A DNA stretch of 64,000 nucleotides from Datnioides undecimradiatus. Taxonomy: Eukaryota > Chordata > Actinopteri > Lobotiformes > Datnioididae. The DNA lies in the NCBI GenBank assembly GCA_008933995.1, contig WARS01000030.1, positions 6,989,304 through 7,053,303 of the forward strand. Reading direction: 5' to 3'. The notes beneath the pieces are model-generated. The model ran no database searches and was not told the DNA's origin. It was given only the letters and a program-made list of their open reading frames with translations. Positions 36,056 to 50,255 of this stretch are shown here, piece by piece (position 1 is the first letter of the stretch; each line of letters starts with the position of its first letter). Made by a program: the position numbers and the translations under genes.

Positions 36056-39000
36056 AATCCTCTTTACAACACAGCCATGAAAGACTATTACTTTGCCTAA
36101 AAACAAACCATTTTCCCTGCAGCATAGGCTGAGAAACATTTGGATTATACTTCATTAAAAAAATAAAATACATTTTTGAGGTTTTAACATTTTATGTCTT
36201 GTTTATTGCCTGAAGCAGCTTCTGTAATTCTGAATGATCATTTTTGAGACTCCGCGGGAGACAGAAAGAAGCTCTGCATCTCATTATCACAACCCTACTT
36301 TGACCATTCTCTGAAGTCAATCTGCTCTCCTGGTCAACCTTTTCATGCCGAACATCATCTGTGTGCTAACTTTTCAACCGAATCACACCTCTCCAATGTG
36401 ACATTCATATCACAGTGATTCTTCTCTTTCTCCAGCATGGTTCTGAGATAATCACAGACTGCCAGGTACAGCAGGGAGCCTCCATAAGCCTCTGAGCTCT
36501 AAATGTCACAGTCTCTCAGACTATGACCTCTGTCAGCTCAGCAGCTCACTGAGAAGAGGAGGACATGGCCCACTGGTTTATAGGAGACGCTTGTGTGCGC
36601 ACACATACACACATTTTGTGTCACATACACACTTCACAAAGCACAAACATTTACAAACAGGAAATATGATCAGATTTAGATTGAAGCACTCTTTATTGGT
36701 ACATTTAAGAGTACAGTGGTGGGAAAACTGTTGACTCTGTGCAACCTGGTGATGAGCAAGAAAATGATGTGAATCATAATGTATGGCCTCCAAAGTCACC
36801 AGATCTCAAATCAAAAAGCTAAAGGAGATTTTGGACCAAAGTGTTTGACAGCGCTCTCTGCCACTATTACCAACTTACCAGATAACTGACTATCTTTTGG
36901 AAGAATTGTGTTAATCTCTTCTGTAGGGGCTTGTAGAATCAATGCCGTGGTGCACTGAAGCTGTTCTAATAAATTACACCATCTGCATATCCAAAGGATG
37001 CCAGGTCCAATGGCAAGCCTACAGGTTTCACAGCATTGCCATTTGCAGCAAGGAGATAGTAATTAGTACATTGCTACAGCTAACGCTAAAGTAAACAATT
37101 TCCTGCTATATGCAAATTAAAGAGACAAATGTACATTTTTCTCACCATCTGCCATATGTGTGTCCTATGTAACTGGCCTTTTTAGCTATGGTTTGCCCAC
37201 ACATTGTTTAGCTAGTTAAATATTTGATATTTGTGCACACTTGTTTGCTGAGCATCATCTACGAGGAACTTTCTAAGGTTTCGCCAGAATTTGGCAGCGC
37301 AACATGACGAGCTGAAATCAGCCACACAACGCACAGAAGTACATGCAGGCATGTCAGATCTGAGTGGGGTCAGCACTTCCAGCAACAATTTACTTTACAG
37401 AGAATGATGCTATTCTCTGCTAAAAAATATTGTTAAATGGAGCTTTTCTTCAGATGTCAGTAAGATGTTGCATCACAATGCAATTTTATGCAAACAGAAA
37501 GAGGAATCACTTATTTTCGTTTGAAATCAGCGCACAGACAGCACCATGTGAGACTCAGCATATATAAATGTAGCCGTCTCTTTTGTATCACTCTCTTTTT
37601 CTCCTCTCTCACCCGACCCTCTGTTTTCCCTCCTCTTGTTATGAACACAGAATAATTTCCACATTGTCTATTACATATGTTTAACTATAGCATTAGTTAA
37701 AGCAAACACAAGATCAATGAAATCTGACAGGTGGCATTTGAGAACCCCAGGAGACCTTTTGCATGCTAATGCACACATATTAAAATGACACAACTAAACC
37801 GTCACTCAGGGTGTGGGCTGAGAGGCTGCATGCAGCATTCATCAGGAAGGTAAATTCAGAGAAAACATCTTGAGAGGAGGTAATGAGCAGTGTAGTTTTG
37901 ATGTGCTGCCGAGGTTAAGATAACCTAATCTGTCATTTCTCATTGATCACTGCGTGCTAGTTATGTTTGTCATAACATACGGCAGGCAATAGCTCATGCA
38001 TGCGTCCCTGTCATGTTTGATCATTAGTCAGTTGAGGTAAATGTGAAGGTGTCTTTTTGTTTTTTCAGGAGAACGTCTCATGCATTAAGCTGTCATATTT
38101 TCTTCCTGTCTCTGTATACTGGAACAACAACATTTTCCAGGCAGAGTAGGAGGACTAAATCTGATTAAACATACAGAAAGAAAACATACTGCACACTCAA
38201 AGCACCTGAGTGCAAATCGTGATCTTGGAATAAGAATTCACTGGAGACAAGTGTTAAAAAAAATGAGCATTAATGATCTCCTCTCCAATTAAAATGTGAA
38301 TAATGTGCCAGACTAAACCGTCTAAAGGTCAGAGGTCATTTCAACCATCAAAGACTGTTGCAAGACTAAGTCTTTGGAGGTGGACAGATCAGGTTTTTTT
38401 CTGTCCTCCAACACACCAGAATCGATCACCATATAATAACCGAGCCATATGGACTGTGAGCTGACAGAATCCTCACCTCGTAGCGACAGCCCCGCTTGTG
38501 ATAGAGTTAAATGACACAAAAAGGTCAATGAAAGGTCTTAAAAGGGCAGGAGGGGGCTGGTATTATACTGTCTTCATCTCCTTGTGCCAGGGGAGGTAGG
38601 GGAATGTCGATAAGGGAGTTTTCCTCATCCACCTCTTTCTCCACTTTGCCTTTATAAAACTTGCTCTCTCACAATAAGCACAGACAGAAATCCTTGGCAG
38701 CGTAACTCTCAGCAAAAACCTGTGACAGAAAACAATCTCTTTACACTACATGTAGATCTTTAGCACGTGTACAACACATTTTCAAATTTTTTTAAATGTA
38801 TTTCATTTCAGAGCATTTATAGGACCGCACTGAACCATTCTCTCTGTTATATAAAGTTACCACAGACCTCCGCACTCAAAAACAATGCTTTTATCTTTTA
38901 ATACCTTTTGTTTTGTTTGCTTACTGGAACTGAAGCACTCAGAGGCCAGTTGATCTAAATTTACTTCAAGCTAATGTTATTACTATTGTTACCAGCGTCC

Positions 39001-41600
39001 AAACAACAATGAACAGGTGCACATCATGGGATATCTGCCTCACTATCATATGATATTGAACAACAAGGTTATTTCGCTAGATTTTTCCTGAAATGGCCGG
39101 TGACATCAACAGTCAGTGGCGCAGAGAAAATGTAACACCAATTTCAAATTACTTAGCAGACATCGTCTTCACTCAATACATCTGTATTGTGAACTCTTCA
39201 AAGTCATTTCCCGCTACAGTGTTCTGCCTGAGAGGGAAACTGAGTCATTTGAAGCCGATGCATGACGAGAGTGGTCGTAAGTATATGTTAGCCCGAACTC
39301 TGACTTAGTTCTGTTCAGCAGTTGACTGATGGCCCTTGCTGCCCTCATCCATTACTCTGTCACTCATTTGGAATTGCCTTTCACACATTGTGGCACTTCT
39401 GGAAAAGTGAGCACTCCTCCTTTTTGTCCTGATAGCTAAAAAAAAGGTGACGGTGGCAGGTGAAGATGCACAAAAATCGTTTTCTTTTCACTTGCACAGC
39501 CATCAGATCTAGTTCTGCTCTCTGACTGGTCTTTCAAAATGAGCACAATATTCTAAGCAAATATATTAGAAAGCATAGAAAGGATAAAAAGATTATGTGC
39601 CAACACTTATGGCCCTGAGAAACTGTCGGCTCTAGAAAATGGCTTTACTGAAATTCAGGACTTTATGAAGATGTTTAAATCCATTCATGTGGACATTTAG
39701 CTTCTACGTATAGTATAACCACGTTTTTATCGTACATGTATACTGCAGGTAATCTTTAACTCACACCCTTCACATTGTGTCAAGGGTAGTCTCTCCTGCC
39801 TCTCGACCTCCACTCTGTCCCTGTGTGTGGGCCTACTGACATGACAGCTCATTCCTAGACACTATTAATGATGGAGCTCCGCTTTTCTCACACTGACTAT
39901 CATCTATCACCCAGAGCCAGACCGGCCATCACTCCTTCACTAAATTACAACCCGCTGCATGAGACATAAAATAGGGTAATGGGCTGAAAATTAGCCAATT
40001 ACAATCATTACACTGCCATAATTGACCCTGGAGACCCATGTCCAGCAGTACACACTCTGCCTTAAGGTTATGTGTGTGTTTGTGTATTTGAGGCACTTAA
40101 TTAGGAGTAGATTGGACCATGAGGATGAAATCTAATTTATTGAGCAGCAGCAATCTAACAGCAGACTGGCAGTAAACAGGGAGCATTTGGAGAGTTGAAT
40201 AGCTGAGGTGCTTATAACAGGGGGTAGATCATTTGATCTCTGCAAAATAAATAAATAAAATTACAAATCTTAAAACAAATTTTAAAACATTATTTGTTCC
40301 ATTTGCGTTTCACAAGGTTTAAAGAAAATTGATATCAACTGAAGAATACATACAATCCTAATACATCTTTACACACCCAAACATAAACAAAATAAATACC
40401 AATAAATATCTTGCATACATAAATGCACTTGAACAATATCACTGATCACTGACCCCCCCCCTCTACCAGCCTCACTTGCCATTACCCTCTTGGAATCATT
40501 AAATGGTGCGTGAGAGTCTGGGGGATTCTTTTGTCAGTAACACCCTGGGAGAAGGACAACAGGCAGTGCGTGACACAGACAGAGTTTAATTTACTGCTAC
40601 AATTAACTTAGCAAGAGTCTCTTACATCATGCCTCCCTCAACAAAAAAGTGTGATTACTGAGTCATAAATCAATGCACATTATTCGAACGACGAGGTGGA
40701 ACAGCCATGCTGTGAAACGCCTTACTCATGTGACAACAACAATATAAACAGTCATATAAATGCATTCTGTTTTTGTTAAAATACCACATCTGTTTATTTT
40801 TAATACATTTTCCAATATATGCAAATCTGTGCTTTGATTAACTATTTTCTTCTCAAAATAATATTTTATATTAACTAGATATTTAGTAACAGCCTTTAAG
40901 TAACAGCCGCCCATTGTTACAACACTTTTATTTATATTCATTCTATTCATTTTCAGTTTCATTTTATGTTTTCCAACCAGCTGTGATGTGATCCAGAAAA
41001 AAGTTATATTTTGATTGTATGTCATTAATGCCAGCCAGGCATGAGTAATTCACCACAGCTAGGAGCCTATATGAACGTCCTTTCCTTCACACTCTTTACA
41101 GGCACCTGATGGCAGCAGGTATTTGTTTCATCTGCTGTCTCTAATTGGAGTGATTGATGAATTTTGTGCAACCAACATTAAACTGTTAATAACACCAGAA
41201 ACCCTTATGCTTATGTGCACATCAAACATGTCGCCATAATTAATTATTCTGCAGTTTCTGCTGCAGTGTAAATCAACAGTGTTGGAGACGGAACACAGTC
41301 GACACACTTCCATGAAAAATCTGAGATCAGTTAAAATGTCTTTGTCTGCTAGTTACTCCCTCAGGACCGTCCATTTCTGCCAGTCCTCTGCCAGCGCCTC
41401 CATCCAAAACACCAGAAAATTGGGGCCAATGATTAATTAATAAATTAACACCAGTGTTATGTGTTATGGATGTTCCTGTTGCTAGTGTTGCTATTAAAAC
41501 ATATGTATTTTATGACAATATGAAAATTGAGAAAAATCATATTACCAAAACACTGTGTCTCTTAGACTAAATAACCCTTATTTAACCTCTCACTGTGCTG

Positions 41601-41633
<33 letters not shown>
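41601..41633. repeat. CTGT/CT compound microsatellite
   Basis: Four CTGT units run into about eight CT units. Confidence 0.95.
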
Positions 41634-42397
41634 CAATGCAGATGTTAATCTCAAGGTCTCTCAGGCTGAAGCGTCATTGAATGAAAAGGCTGTTTGTCTC
41701 TTTCACCTTGACAGAAAACAGCAAGAAATCCATCAGCTTTAAACCACGTTTTTTTGCTGGTTTTTTTTCAAATCTGGTCTGTGACCCAGTGTCTAAACCA
41801 GACTTCATCATATGAAAGGTAGAACAAATGGCTGTTTTATACAGTGAGAAAAAACAAATCCAATTTATTTATCGCATAAGAATTAATCTTACAGAAGACA
41901 GTAAATAAATTCTACTTTCAGATCTACTGTAAGTGGTAATGATGAAGCCGAGGAAATAGTGCAATTTTAGTTTGTGAGGAGCAAAGATGTTAAAAGCAGT
42001 GTCGATACCACTGCATCTGTGCTTCTTGATCCACTGCAGCCTCTCAACGTCACATTAAGGTTTAAGTGTTTATATTTCTGAAATTAGCCAACAGCTCTAA
42101 TCAACATTCTGCACAGACGTGAGCTTTGCAGGCAATTCTTAAACAATCCAGATCATTATACAGCATACTGTTTACTTTTACCCACACATTTCTCTGTCGG
42201 TCTTTTAATTTCTTACTGAATGCATCATCAAGTACTGTTTATTTCTAGCTTGTAATAGATGAGTGTAAATGTTCCTCACTTAACAAAGCACATTCATTTT
42301 TTTAAAAATGTAATATTACTATAACATATTTCACAATTAAAAGTGACATTTCAGCAAGACAATGAAAAAGTACTCTCTGTTTCTGTGTTGGCAAAAA

Positions 42398-42423
42398 ATA
42401 CTCAAACTAGCTGACTACATGGT
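42398..42423 (+). repeat. 26-bp dispersed duplicate, copy 1
   Basis: ATACTCAAACTAGCTGACT, then A, then CATGGT. The same word recurs at 43604-43629 with a single mismatch. Confidence 0.85.
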
Positions 42424-43603
42424 CCTTTAATAACATCTCTGTGCCACTTCGCATCAGCCGAAGGTCTAGCTTACATTAACACAATATAGGCCTACAGACA
42501 CTAACTTTATAACTAATAACATAATTAAAAGTGAAGTTGAGCTGAGACATTGGGATTTGTTACATAAGTGGCTGAGACACAGTTAGAAAGAGTTTTATTG
42601 CTTTAATTTGAACTTTCCCAAGTGTACAAGCAATTTTTGGGAAAATGTATTCAATAATGGATGGCTGTTATGAACCATTCCTAGAAAATGTTTGCACACA
42701 CGATCTTATGTCATACAGTGAACATAGGATATTAATTGTAACTTAATGGCTTTTGGAAAAAGAAAAGCCGCCAACGTCTTCAATTAACGTCAATCAGGGA
42801 GCACTGTCCTCCTGTTTACTTTGTGTAATTAGCATGATGACAATGATGAGAGAGGAGAGGGAGTTGAATGGCTAAAGTCAAGGCAAAGATGAACAGAGAT
42901 TGGGAAGGAGGGGACAAAGGTGATAGAACAACAGAGGTCTGAGTCAGTTACAATGACAGAGAGATGGGGTGGAGTTAAGAGGGTGGAGGGGTCGTGCATG
43001 ATGAAGGATAAAGCTGGTCTGTGTGACTCTGATGTCGTACACAGGTCCTAAAGCCAGATTATCCTATTTTATGCTCACATGAACAAGGCAAATGGAGCAA
43101 GGAAGATATGCAAATTGCTGTCTAATTGGCCTGTCAGGATACTGAAGCCCTGTCAAACCACTGTCAGAGAGGGAGAGAGCAAGAGCAGGAGAACATAGAG
43201 AATTACTGGATTAGTTTCAGCTGCCATTCACTGCACATTTCATTAAGTAATTTCAGCTCACGTCACGACCATGGGTCAGCGCTCTATCCTTGAAGAGCAG
43301 GTTCTTTCAGCCGTCACTTTGAGAAAAGAGAGGCAGCACTTCCCTTCACCGCTCTACCTACCACCTCCTGTCTGTCTCCCGCTACCAAAAACACAGACGC
43401 TGCCAGTAAACAAGTTTTCACTGGCTCCCCTCCTCTGCAGATGGCACAAGGAAGATAGATTTGAACACAGAGGAGGCTGCAAGAAACTACCAGGGCACTA
43501 AATATTGAAACTGTAATAAATATGTTTAAGTCATGCAGTCAAATAGCAATCTGTCTTCTTCTCTTTATATTTAATGTTTGTAGTGAAACTAAGCATTTAA
43601 TAT

Positions 43604-43629
43604 ATACTCAAACTAGCTGACTGCATGGT
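43604..43629 (+). repeat. 26-bp dispersed duplicate, copy 2
   Basis: ATACTCAAACTAGCTGACT, then G, then CATGGT; one mismatch to the copy at 42398-42423, same orientation, 1.2 kb apart. Confidence 0.85.
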
Positions 43630-44424
43630 GTTAATATGAGGAACTCTGGTAGATAGAGCTGGCAGAGCTATTTTCACACTTTAAGTGGTACACTGTATAT
43701 ATGTGAGTTTATTTCATAAAGTAGCAAGTTTGCTAAGTGAAAATGATTTGCAATATGCCAAGCCCTGTCCCTTTATTTACATGTTCCTGTGTCTGTCAAA
43801 ATTTACATTAAAAAGTTTACATTGACAACAGAGGCAGATTTATGATCCAAAACTCTCAGTAATTTTAGAAACAGCTGGTCGTTGATTTACAACAGCGGTA
43901 GGCAAAGGCAGCTCCTAATTTCTTGTTGTCAGCTCTTGATTTTTTTTTGGACTAAAATGACAACTGTTGCTAACAGACTTTATCAGCTGTAACTAGCGAG
44001 CTAATTAAGTAAGATCACCTCACTGAGTTAATCATTTGATAAGAAATGTAAAAGCAGACTATTTTGTTCTAAAACAGCCCGATTTGAATCCTTAGCTTGC
44101 ATACAAGTTTGTATTTGTGTATTTGTATACACGTTTGTTTTTTAGCATATTAAGACTGTATTTTTTACTTTTAACACTCCAGGAGTACCGGTTTCCACTC
44201 AATATGAAAATACTCTATGGGATATACTTTCCCTGAGCAGAGCGTTTTTTTTAAAGCACTCGTTGGTATGGTATATGGCAAGATACACGGGGCTCATATA
44301 CACAGCACTCCAAAGCATGAGGAAAAAATGTGCTTTACATTTATGAAATGATAGCTTTTCAGAGAGTAGACCATGTTTTCAGAAGTTTTAACATAATTTT
44401 GTAAACCAAACACAAGCACAAATA

Positions 44425-44428
<4 letters not shown>

Positions 44429-44456
<28 letters not shown>
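44429..44456. repeat. CA microsatellite, 14 units
   Basis: Uninterrupted CA array in intron 2. Confidence 0.98.
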
Positions 44457-44458
<2 letters not shown>

Positions 44459-45096
44459 CTAAGCTCATCACTAGTGGACCCGCACAAAGAAGAAAAAGAG
44501 AGTATTTGAGAAATTGAAAATCATCACAAGAAATGACAGATCCATTGCAGAATAGAATAAGGGGGTAATAGGGTAATAAGGGAAGGGGCTGGGTCCTTCG
44601 GAAAATCAATCAGAGGCTAAGAGGTTGTTTGACGCGCTGAGCAACTTGACAATGCATTGATGACACAGCTCCAGTGGAGCATTACCAGACATGTAATTAC
44701 TCTGAACATCTTATAGGGATCCAATTAGCTTGCCTCAACAGTGGAGAGGCATTATGATTCTCATCATATAAATGGGTTTCCCCATTTGTCACTGTGTTCC
44801 AGAAAATGTGTCACATCAAATTGTTCAGGTCTCTTTTCAGAAATGGGAATCTCGACATTTTTAGTAAGATGCAGGTAATTTTGGATAGAGTCCTCATCTG
44901 TGATAACCCAATATGTTTCGGGGTGTATCTTTATAATAAAAAAATAAATAAATAAAGTAGATATGCGCAGTTTCTTCCACACAGAGAGAAAACCCTCCTC
45001 TGTGTCTAAACTGCCTGGTTACTTGTCCTATAGTTCCACTGAATCATGACTAGGATGCAGTCAATAGTGCATAATACAAGATGACATAGTAATAAT

Positions 45097-45805
45097 TAGG
45101 GATGTCCCGATCAGGTTTTTTGGCCCTCCGATCCGAGTCCGATCATTTGATTTTGAGTATCTGCCGATACCGAGTCCCGATCCGATACTTACATAATACA
45201 TAAAAAAGAATAAAGAAGAGAGAAGAAACAGATCCGGGATGTTCCTTATTTTTTTTATTTATCTCACCTTTTATTTTAAGAGTCAACAATTCAACAACTG
45301 TTTTAACATTCAGCACCTCAATTTAAAATACCCGGCAGGTGCCGTATCAGGTTTGTTGTGTTAAATGTAGCCCTTTCCTTTCCACCCCTTGCAATCCCAA
45401 GTTTACATATCTCACAGTTTGCTATGGCAATGCTGTTGTCATCAACTTTATAGTGTTTCCAGACCGCAGACATACTCGCCAAACATTATAGCCTACTCCT
45501 CTTCTTATCTCCTCTCTCTACTCACGCTTTGTGCTTCGAGCTGCCTGCTTCCGTGCAGGCATTTAACCAATAGCGTGTCTGCATCAAAGTGATGTCATGC
45601 CGCACGCGTTGATGTTTCTGTGTGGAGTCTCACTCTGTGCCACCGCATAACTATAGATCTCATCTAGGATATGTTAAAAAAATAATAAGAATATATATAC
45701 ATATATATCCGATCCTGATCGGGAGGTAACGTCCGATTCCGATCAGTCCGAAACCACGTGATTGGGGCCGATTTCCGATCACGTGATCGGATCAGGACAT
45801 GCCTA
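45097..45805. mobile_element. hAT-like non-autonomous DNA transposon
   Basis: The element begins TAGGGATGTCCCGATCAGG and ends with the reverse complement of TAGGCATGTCCTGATCCGAT, giving inverted ends that match at 14 of the first 16 bases. It is flanked by GTAATAAT (45089-45096) and TTAATAAT (45806-45813), an 8-bp duplication with one mismatch, the hAT signature. Subterminal regions are dense in CCGATC/GATCGG words, a likely transposase-binding array. The 709-bp interior has only short chance ORFs. This type of CCGATC-rich repeat is familiar from many teleost genomes. Confidence 0.88.
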
Positions 45806-46800
45806 TTAATAATATATGATATAACACTGGAATAAATTTGACATTACACATATTGTGACATTAAAAATATAGGACTTTTCAGTGAATGTCTTGGATAGCT
45901 CTATTTGTAAAGCATTTATCATTCTTCAACTTTTGTTGCAGGCTTGATGTATATAAAGGGAGGTATCAGTCAGTCAAAAATATTGTAATAAGAGTGTAAT
46001 TAAAAATGAATAAATATAATCTAAAATATTTAGATATCCTTATAATACCCTTTGTTTCAATTTAAATTATAGCATAAGAACATAAACTAGAATCCAAATA
46101 ATACCCAAACAGACTTTGATCCAGTCAATACCTACAGCAGTGTGGAGGTGTACTGGTTTGACACACTGTCTTTAACCTTGGCTACATTCATGCTGTCAGC
46201 TACATCCTGATACAGCCTGAACTAATTCTGAAGTCATCAATTAATTAACAAGAGCAGAGCTAAACAAAGACATTATGTAGATATTATTCATAATATATAA
46301 TATCTTGACTGATTGACTTCATTATTTTTGCTGACCAGACCCATGATGTTAAAACTTTTAAACTAGCTTTTCTCAACATAAAACTTAAAACAACTTTATA
46401 ATATCAGGAGCAGATGCTGATCCCAAGGATATTCAAATGGAGCAAAAATCACTGATGAAGAAAGGTTTCCTCCTTTAATTATATTCAGTACTGAGGTATG
46501 GCTCCTGTAGTTTGACATTTAGGAAATTGAATAATTTAACACAATTAACATTTTGAAAGTAAAATGTTACTGGCTCCCCTTAACTGCAATGATCTCATCA
46601 AAATAAAAATCTGAAAGCTTTAAAGTTTCCTGCAGGGAGAGAAAGCAAAGCATCATTTGAAGCAAACATGCAGGTCAGACACAAGGTCAAGTCACAGCAG
46701 AATCAATAAAATGTGACAAACATGATATCTCTCTTGTTCGTAATAAAAGGATGTCATTGTCTCAGGCACAAAATGTATGACTGTGGGTTCAAATGGAGAT

Positions 46801-46940
46801 CTACTGTAGTGACGGAGGAGTGAGAAAAAGCCGGAGAGAGAGATAGTGGGTGTGAAGGGAAACCAGAAAAAGGATTGAGAGGACTGAGAGGGAGAAAAAA
46901 GGGGGATGTATCTGTCCTGCTGGGAGCAAACACAGAGAGA
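46801..46940. repeat. purine-rich low-complexity tract
   Basis: G/A-dominated on the plus strand, with GAGAGAG and GGAGAAAAAAGGGGG runs; reverse-strand ORFs here are artefacts of composition. Confidence 0.75.
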
Positions 46941-47192
46941 TGGGTGTGGAGGCGTAGCACTGAGCCTCATGTCCTAAGGCAAGGAGGAGATATCAATACA
47001 CACACTCTGACAGCTCGCTGAAAGCCAGTCTCCGGCTCTGAACAGAAGAAATGGGGGGAGATACAGTAAGAGGAGAAAAGCTTGGACAGACAAAACTGTC
47101 TACAACTCCGACACCAGAGCGGACTTGTGTCTGAGCCCGGCGGAAGTTTTAAAAGGGTTGTATCCCTTTTTCTCCAGTGTTTCTGTGTAAGG

Positions 47193-47222
47193 ACACACAC
47201 ATGCACACACACACACACACAC
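47193..47222. repeat. CA microsatellite
   Basis: About 15 units with one TG interruption. Confidence 0.95.
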
Positions 47223-47765
47223 TAAACATACAGCAAAACTACAATGAAGTACATTATAGCATAATTTCGTATTAATCCGGTTTATATAAAGTAGGCCTGT
47301 GACTAATACTGAATATACCAATTACTGTAGACACTGGAGCCAATTTATAACATTAATGATACCATTATCAGTTAGGATCCTGATAAAATAGGATGCGGGT
47401 CTGCTGATGCTGGTTGCAGCAGAGAGAAATCTGGAGTGCAGGTGGGTGTCAGCTCTCTAAAGACCATGCAGAATCTTTGATGTTCTGCGTCTTTTTCATG
47501 TTGCAGACCTGCCTCACCGTTGTCTCACGAGTAACCACCCGCTGCAGAGACCTAACAGCTACACAAAGGAAAAGAGGACAGAGTGAGGGAGAGAGAGAAA
47601 GAAAGAGAGAGAGGCGGGCAAAGTGATATGTTCCTCCTCTCCTCGGGGCAGACAGACAGACACCTGCATGGTTTGATCAGACTGTCCCTTCAGTTCTCTC
47701 GCTTATTCTTTGATGATCCATCATATCATCTCTTTCCATTTCCCCTCTCTGTCTTACACTTTCTC

Positions 47766-47766
<1 letters not shown>

Positions 47767-47825
<59 letters not shown>
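47767..47825. repeat. CT/CA compound microsatellite
   Basis: Eight CT units (47767-47782) continue directly into about 21 CA units. Confidence 0.98.
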
Positions 47826-47829
<4 letters not shown>

Positions 47830-49760
47830 ATTTCCTGGGTCTACCTTTGTTTCTCTCTTTCATCTTCCCGGCTCCTTTTTTTTTTTTAACATTTTTTGTC
47901 TCTCTCCACCCTAATTCAGTTTCCTCATTTGCCTTGCCACCTTTGAAGTGTGTCATAGCTCCTGCTTTGTTGGGTCCTACAGTTTAATTAGCACCTCTGC
48001 TTTTGTCACCTTGGTGCAGTTACACTTTCAGGTAGTCACTGTTGGTAGATTTGGATTCGGCAAAGTGAGAATGACTACTGTTTTTGCATGAAGAAGCTTA
48101 TCAGCCACACAACCTAAATTATGTCCAGGATCTGTGGTGAAATTGGACTTTGCTGCAGTTAGTTTATTCACTTCCAGTTTTTATTCTCCTCTTAACATCC
48201 TGTCTCTGTACATAGATTGCCATCCTGCTGTTTTCGAGCAGATGGATAATATTTTGTCCATTCACATGTGCAGCACATCAAAGCTTGTTATTGTCATGGT
48301 AGAATTGTTTCAGCACAAAAGGAAAAAGACAATTCAGCTGTAAGCAAACTAGCATTAGGCCGTAATGAGAGTTTGTAGACCCGCCTCACAGTTTTAATCA
48401 TGACTGTGGAAAGAAATGGAGAGCAATGGACCACTTCCTGTGTCTTCGTTGCAAATGGCAAAAAAAGGATGTGATCATTTCTGACTGAAATGTGGGAATA
48501 TTAAAACTTTTCACTAACAATTATCAAACCATCCGTCATTGTGACTTATGTACAGGTGAGGTATTGTAATTAATGCACGCCTGCATAACTCAAAAAGCAC
48601 TGAAAATCCTGCTCACCGCTGACTTTGAACTTATGATAATAAGTCCTATGTTTTCCATATCATACAAAAAGCAATAAATGGATTTTGACAGTGCTCGGTA
48701 AAAATAGAATGACTGGCACTGAGAAATGTATATTGATTTCTACTTTTCTTTGGTTTTCTCAAAGTAACAGTAAAAATGGGAAAAAATGAACACTGGAAGA
48801 TTTTGGAACTTGGAGTAAATGTCAGTACAGTAGGCGAAGTTTGACTGAAGCGTTACCACCTAATGTTAATTTTATCTGACTGAAACTAAGTCTAAGTAAA
48901 CTAAGTAACAGGCATAGCAAAAGCCTCTAAAAACCTATGTCCTTGCACAAAAAGTGATGAATGGATCAGGACTAAAATGTGTCTGACAAATTCAAAACTG
49001 TGGTTGACTTCTAGGATATGTGACAATGATCTAAAGTTTGGCCTGACAGCAGATGGATTGATAGACTGGATTTTGATTCAGTGTGGCAAATGGATCACAC
49101 ATACATGTCCAGCAAGTGTGCTGTATTAAAAATAAAAGCTAAAAAAAAAAAAGGATGGGTGGTGGTTCTGGGACATAAAATACTGTACAATCAGAAACCA
49201 AAACATTGCACAACAGTTTATAATACGTTCACACACACAACCTTAACTGACTGATGGGTATAATCAAACATGATTTTTGGTAATGACCCTCTCTCTGTTT
49301 TACAGTCCATCTGTCTCCTCCATTTTTCTTCCCAGCTATCCATTCTCCCTTTCCCTTCAATTCTCAGACTACTTTTGTGCGTTTACCCTGTGTGAGTTCG
49401 GCAGAGGAAATGTACACAGCACATTATTCTGGTACCATGATGAATGGGGAGAGTCTGTTGACTGTGGCCTTGAGATAAAGAATAAGCAAATGAAACTGCC
49501 TGCCCGCCTCGCAGCACCCTCGAGTCCACTGCCACCATTCCTCATGCTAATTTGATTGAGAACGCTCGATCAGCACACACTCCTCGACCCACACACCTTT
49601 GCTCCAAGGGAGGTATTGGGTGGTGGTGGGGGTAGAGGATAGAGGATGCCGTCATGGCATGCAGTAATAACAATTTATCTCTGGGATGCCTGTCTCAGCG
49701 TATAATGTTCAAGTTAGGCCCACTGTGGGTAGTTTGCATCAAAGTGAAATGTGGTACCGC

Positions 49761-50255
49761 AGGAGAGGGCAGGGCAGAAAGAGAGACGGGGAGGAAAGGA
49801 GAAAGTGAGAGTCAAGATAAAGAGTTGAGGAGGGGAAAGAAGTGAAGATGAGCAGGATGTATGAAGTGCTCAGAGGAGGGGGCACTAATGATGGAAGGCC
49901 AGTGGTTGGAAGAAAGGACGATGAGAGGAAAATACAAGAGAGGAGAAAATAGGCAAGTACTTAACAATCGTGGTCTGTGTTCCCACACTGCAATTAATGT
50001 GGAGCCAGAAGGACAGCCTACTCCTTTCTGCAGTAAAACAAAACCGGGATTGATGAGAGTGTCTGTAGTGCATAAGTGACTGCCTGTATATGGGCTCGCT
50101 AAGAGCAAAGTGTCGAGATAGAGGGGAGGAGAAAGGAGAGTTGGACTGAGAGAGAAGGAATGTGGCACAAGCTAGAGAAAAGGACACAAACACAGGGACA
50201 GATGAGATAAAGAATTGAGGAAGGGGGCGACGTGTTAGTTGGGGCAAAACACAGG
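49761..50255. repeat. purine-rich region, about 0.5 kb
   Basis: The plus strand is mostly G and A over two blocks (49761-49965 and 50101-50255) with a mixed middle. Several overlapping reverse-strand ORFs rich in S, P, F and L are produced by this composition and are not genes. Confidence 0.7.

Noticed and set aside
47583-47987. 134-codon plus-strand ORF with an HTHT stretch
   Set aside because: Built from GA, CT and CA low-complexity sequence; no domain.
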